Shown here piece after piece: positions 62,327 to 64,000 of a stretch of DNA of 64,000 nt. Positions within the stretch are counted from its first letter, which is position 1, and each line of letters starts with the position of its first letter. The translations under genes were made by a program, and so were the position numbers. This stretch comes from Pseudomonas moorei (lineage in GTDB: Bacteria; Pseudomonadota; Gammaproteobacteria; Pseudomonadales; Pseudomonadaceae). The notes beneath the pieces were generated by a model. That model was not told where the DNA came from. It did not search any database and was given only the letters and a program-made list of their open reading frames with translations. Location: NCBI RefSeq assembly GCF_008801475.1, contig NZ_VZPP01000007.1, forward strand, positions 62,001-126,000, written 5' to 3'.

Positions 62327-62410
62327 TTAGCCTATGAGGTTAGGTCATGACGCGCACGTTAGAGCGTTGTTTGGTCGGATGCGCCGGGCGATGGCCGGTA
62401 TCCCGAGGGT

Positions 62411-62495
62411 GTGGTGAGGGCGCTTGCTTGCGCCGGGTTGCATCGCAGTCCCCTTTTTGGGGCTGCTTCGGCGCTCCGACAAACGCCCTCGCCAC
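62411..62495. repeat. Second-type REP-like long inverted repeat
   Basis: GTGGTGAGGGCG (62411-62422) and CGCCCTCGCCAC (62484-62495) pair at 11 of 12 positions, with an inner hairpin CAGTCCCC-TTTTT-GGGGCTG (62446-62465). Lies just downstream of grxC (minus strand) and may act as its 3' end. It is a different repeat family from the GTAGGAGC REPs. Confidence 0.65.
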
Positions 62496-62525
62496 AGGTT
62501 GGTGTTGGTTCTGGACAGTCCGGGC

Positions 62526-62777
62526 TCAGGCCAGCATCGACATCAAACCGCCCTGGTGATCGAGCTTGGCCAGGTCGTCGAAGCCGCCGATATGCGTGTC
62601 GCCGATGAAAATCTGCGGCACGCTGCGCCGTCCGCTGCGGCTGAGCATTTCTTCGAGTTTGCCCGGCTGGGTCTGAATGTTGATTTCCTGCATGTTGATG
62701 CCTTTGCTCGCCAACAGGGACTTGGCGCTGCGGCAGTAAGGGCAGGTGTCGGTGGTGTACAGGGTCACGGTGTTCAT
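62526..62777 (-). CDS. grxC: Glutaredoxin 3
   Basis: 83 residues, typical GrxC length. Redox-active CPYC in YTTDTCPYCRSAK, cis-Pro in SVPQIFIG and the glutathione-binding GGFDDLAKLD. Cytosolic GSH-dependent disulfide reductase, second ribonucleotide reductase donor. Same strand as, and 26 bases downstream of, an AhpD-like gene; a shared thiol-redox role is plausible. A long inverted repeat follows. Confidence 0.94.
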   Translation of the reverse strand: MNTVTLYTTDTCPYCRSAKSLLASKGINMQEINIQTQPGKLEEMLSRSGRRSVPQIFIGDTHIGGFDDLAKLDHQGGLMSMLA

Positions 62778-62803
62778 GGTTGGTTCTCCGTTCTTGAAGT
62801 GGC

Positions 62804-63322
62804 TCAGGCATCGATGGCCGGGAAGTCGATATCGGTCAGCGCGACGTTGTTCAGGTAGTTGGTCAAGGTTTGCGAAGCGACATGGGCGACCACTTCGACG
62901 ATCTTGCCGTCGTCGATACCGGCGGCGCGCGCCGCTGCAATCTGCCCGGCGCTCAAATGGCCGCGACTTTCAGTGATCTGCTGTGCCAGCAGGGCATAGG
63001 CATCGAGCTTGCCTTCACGGGCACTGCGGATGTCCTGGCTGGAGAGCCCGGCCTTGCCGGCAAACAACGTGTGGGCCGCCAGGCAGTAGTCGCAGCCGTT
63101 GACCTGGGACGTGGCTAGGAAGATCGCTTCCTTTTCCTTCGCGCTCAGGGAGGTCTTGCCCAGTGCCGCCGAGTTTTGCAGGTAGGAGGCGAGTACGGCG
63201 GGGGCGTGGGCCAGGACTTTGAACACATTGGGCAGGAAGCCGATTTTCTTTTGCACGCCTTCCAGCAGCGGGCGGGTGGCGTCGGTGGCAAGTTCAAGGC
63301 TGAGAGGGGCAATGCGGGTCAT
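62804..63322 (-). CDS. Carboxymuconolactone decarboxylase/AhpD-family protein
   Basis: 172 residues. CMD/AhpD-like helical fold with the redox CxxC-x3-H motif QVNGCDYCLAAHT, so the AhpD-like peroxidase branch rather than a true decarboxylase. It likely acts against peroxides or as a thiol partner with the neighbouring glutaredoxin. The divergent AraC-type gene 134 bases away may regulate it, an arrangement often seen for this family (inference). Confidence 0.9.
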   Translation of the reverse strand: MTRIAPLSLELATDATRPLLEGVQKKIGFLPNVFKVLAHAPAVLASYLQNSAALGKTSLSAKEKEAIFLATSQVNGCDYCLAAHTLFAGKAGLSSQDIRSAREGKLDAYALLAQQITESRGHLSAGQIAAARAAGIDDGKIVEVVAHVASQTLTNYLNNVALTDIDFPAIDA

Positions 63323-63456
63323 GATGATTCTCCGAGGATTTTAGCGCGACAGGCGCTGGGTACGGAGTTCATGCTAGTGATCTGGACTGGTCTATTGGGT
63401 GCAAATCGTCGACGATATGCGACAGATCGTCCAGAACTGTTCTCGGGAGCCTCCCC

Positions 63457-64000
63457 ATGGATCGCTTGTCCACGTTGCTCACGCATTTCGGCGTCAATGC
63501 CGGCACCTTTCACAGCGGCACGTTTTGCGGCACCTCGGCGTTCGATGGCAGCCAGTCGTGCGGTCATCTGCACCTGCTGCAGGCCGGCGAGGTTTCCCTG
63601 AAACTGGCGGATGAGCGAGCGCTGGACATCACCGAGCCGACGCTGATCTTCTTTCCACGGCCCTATCGTCACCGCTTGTCCGCGACGCAAGCCTCGGCCA
63701 CCCAGTTGGTCTGCGCCTCGCTGAACTTCGACGGCGGCTCGGGCAATGCCCTGGCCGCCGCGTTGCCGGATTACATGGTGCTGAAACTTGATGAGATCCC
63801 GGCCCTGGCCAGCACCCTTGAGTGGCTGTTCAAGGAGGCTTTCGACGGCACCTGCGGCCGTGAAGCGGTCATGGACCGCCTGTTCGAGCTGCTGGTGATT
63901 CTGTTGCTGCGGCACATGCTGAGCAGCCGCAATCAACAGCCGGGGATGATGGCCGGTCTCGCCGACTCACGGCTGGCACGTCCCCTGAACCTCATGCACG
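63457..64000 (+). CDS. AraC-family regulator, cupin_6 type, 3' end cut by window edge
   Basis: 181 codons visible, no stop in the window. Starts MDRLSTLLTHFGVNAGTFHS and shows the cupin-like sensor (GHLHLLQAGEVSLKL, LIFFPRPYRHRL) and a helical linker ending RLARPLNLMH, just where the helix-turn-helix should start. Divergent from the AhpD-like gene. Many regulators of this type respond to oxidative or electrophile stress. Confidence 0.88.
   Translation, partial: MDRLSTLLTHFGVNAGTFHSGTFCGTSAFDGSQSCGHLHLLQAGEVSLKLADERALDITEPTLIFFPRPYRHRLSATQASATQLVCASLNFDGGSGNALAAALPDYMVLKLDEIPALASTLEWLFKEAFDGTCGREAVMDRLFELLVILLLRHMLSSRNQQPGMMAGLADSRLARPLNLMH

Noticed and set aside
1..64000. Insertion sequences, prophage, CRISPR arrays, tRNA or rRNA genes
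   Set aside because: No transposase, integrase or phage-like proteins, no regularly spaced repeats, and no tRNA-like cloverleaf noticed in the gaps; REP units are irregularly spaced and inverted.

Overview
The window reads as chromosome of a Pseudomonas, most likely of the P. fluorescens group. The support is dense GC-rich coding, Pseudomonas-type REP/REPIN repeats (GTAGGAGCGAGCCTGCTCGCG and relatives), a DUF6124-type small gene, and protein families typical of the genus. I see no tRNA, rRNA, insertion sequence, integrase or CRISPR array. All functional calls come from reading translated motifs; no database search was run.

Region 1 (1-8.0 kb) is housekeeping and defence. A left-pointing set encodes a tripartite drug efflux pump (membrane-fusion protein, DHA2 MFS pump, NodT-type outer-membrane factor) and an aldo/keto reductase closed by a strong intrinsic terminator, then a truncated LysR regulator. 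A divergent TetR gene probably controls the pump. mug (mismatch glycosylase) and a Dyp-type peroxidase follow.

Region 2 (8.6-33.6 kb) is a complete-looking Wzx/Wzy-type exopolysaccharide locus of about 22 genes. It has export, outer-membrane barrel, chain-length and BY-kinase genes; galE, a secreted GH-A hydrolase and an O-antigen-ligase/Wzy protein on the opposite strand; a Wzx flippase; a Tat-signal mini-protein overlapping a GMC oxidoreductase; several glycosyltransferases (GT2, GT4, GT26, GT61), two hexapeptide acyltransferases, a VirK/YbjX protein, a FemAB/GNAT-like protein and a priming phosphoglycosyltransferase. Its first gene encodes a small secreted protein ending in a VPxxA/PEP-CTERM-like tail, yet no exosortase is in the window.

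Region 3 (34.0-59.9 kb) looks like an aromatic-amine and auxin degradation supercluster. A TTQ amine dehydrogenase (aau/mau B-E-D-A plus cytochrome c) should turn an arylethylamine such as tryptamine into the aldehyde. A FeaB-like aldehyde dehydrogenase should make the arylacetate, and a full iac set (iacA-B-I-H-C-D-E-F plus iacG) should turn indole-3-acetate into catechol. A FixL/FixJ-like two-component pair split across the two ends of the iac genes and a FeaR-like AraC regulator are the likely controllers. An embedded operon of an APH-fold kinase, a class-III PLP enzyme and an ethanolamine-permease-like carrier suggests a phospho-lyase route for a beta-hydroxyamine. A dCache chemoreceptor and an outer-membrane channel complete the set. 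REP repeats are frequent here and were not seen in region 2.

Region 4 (59.9-64.0 kb) holds a large MscS/MscK-like mechanosensitive channel, grxC, an AhpD-like protein and a truncated AraC regulator.
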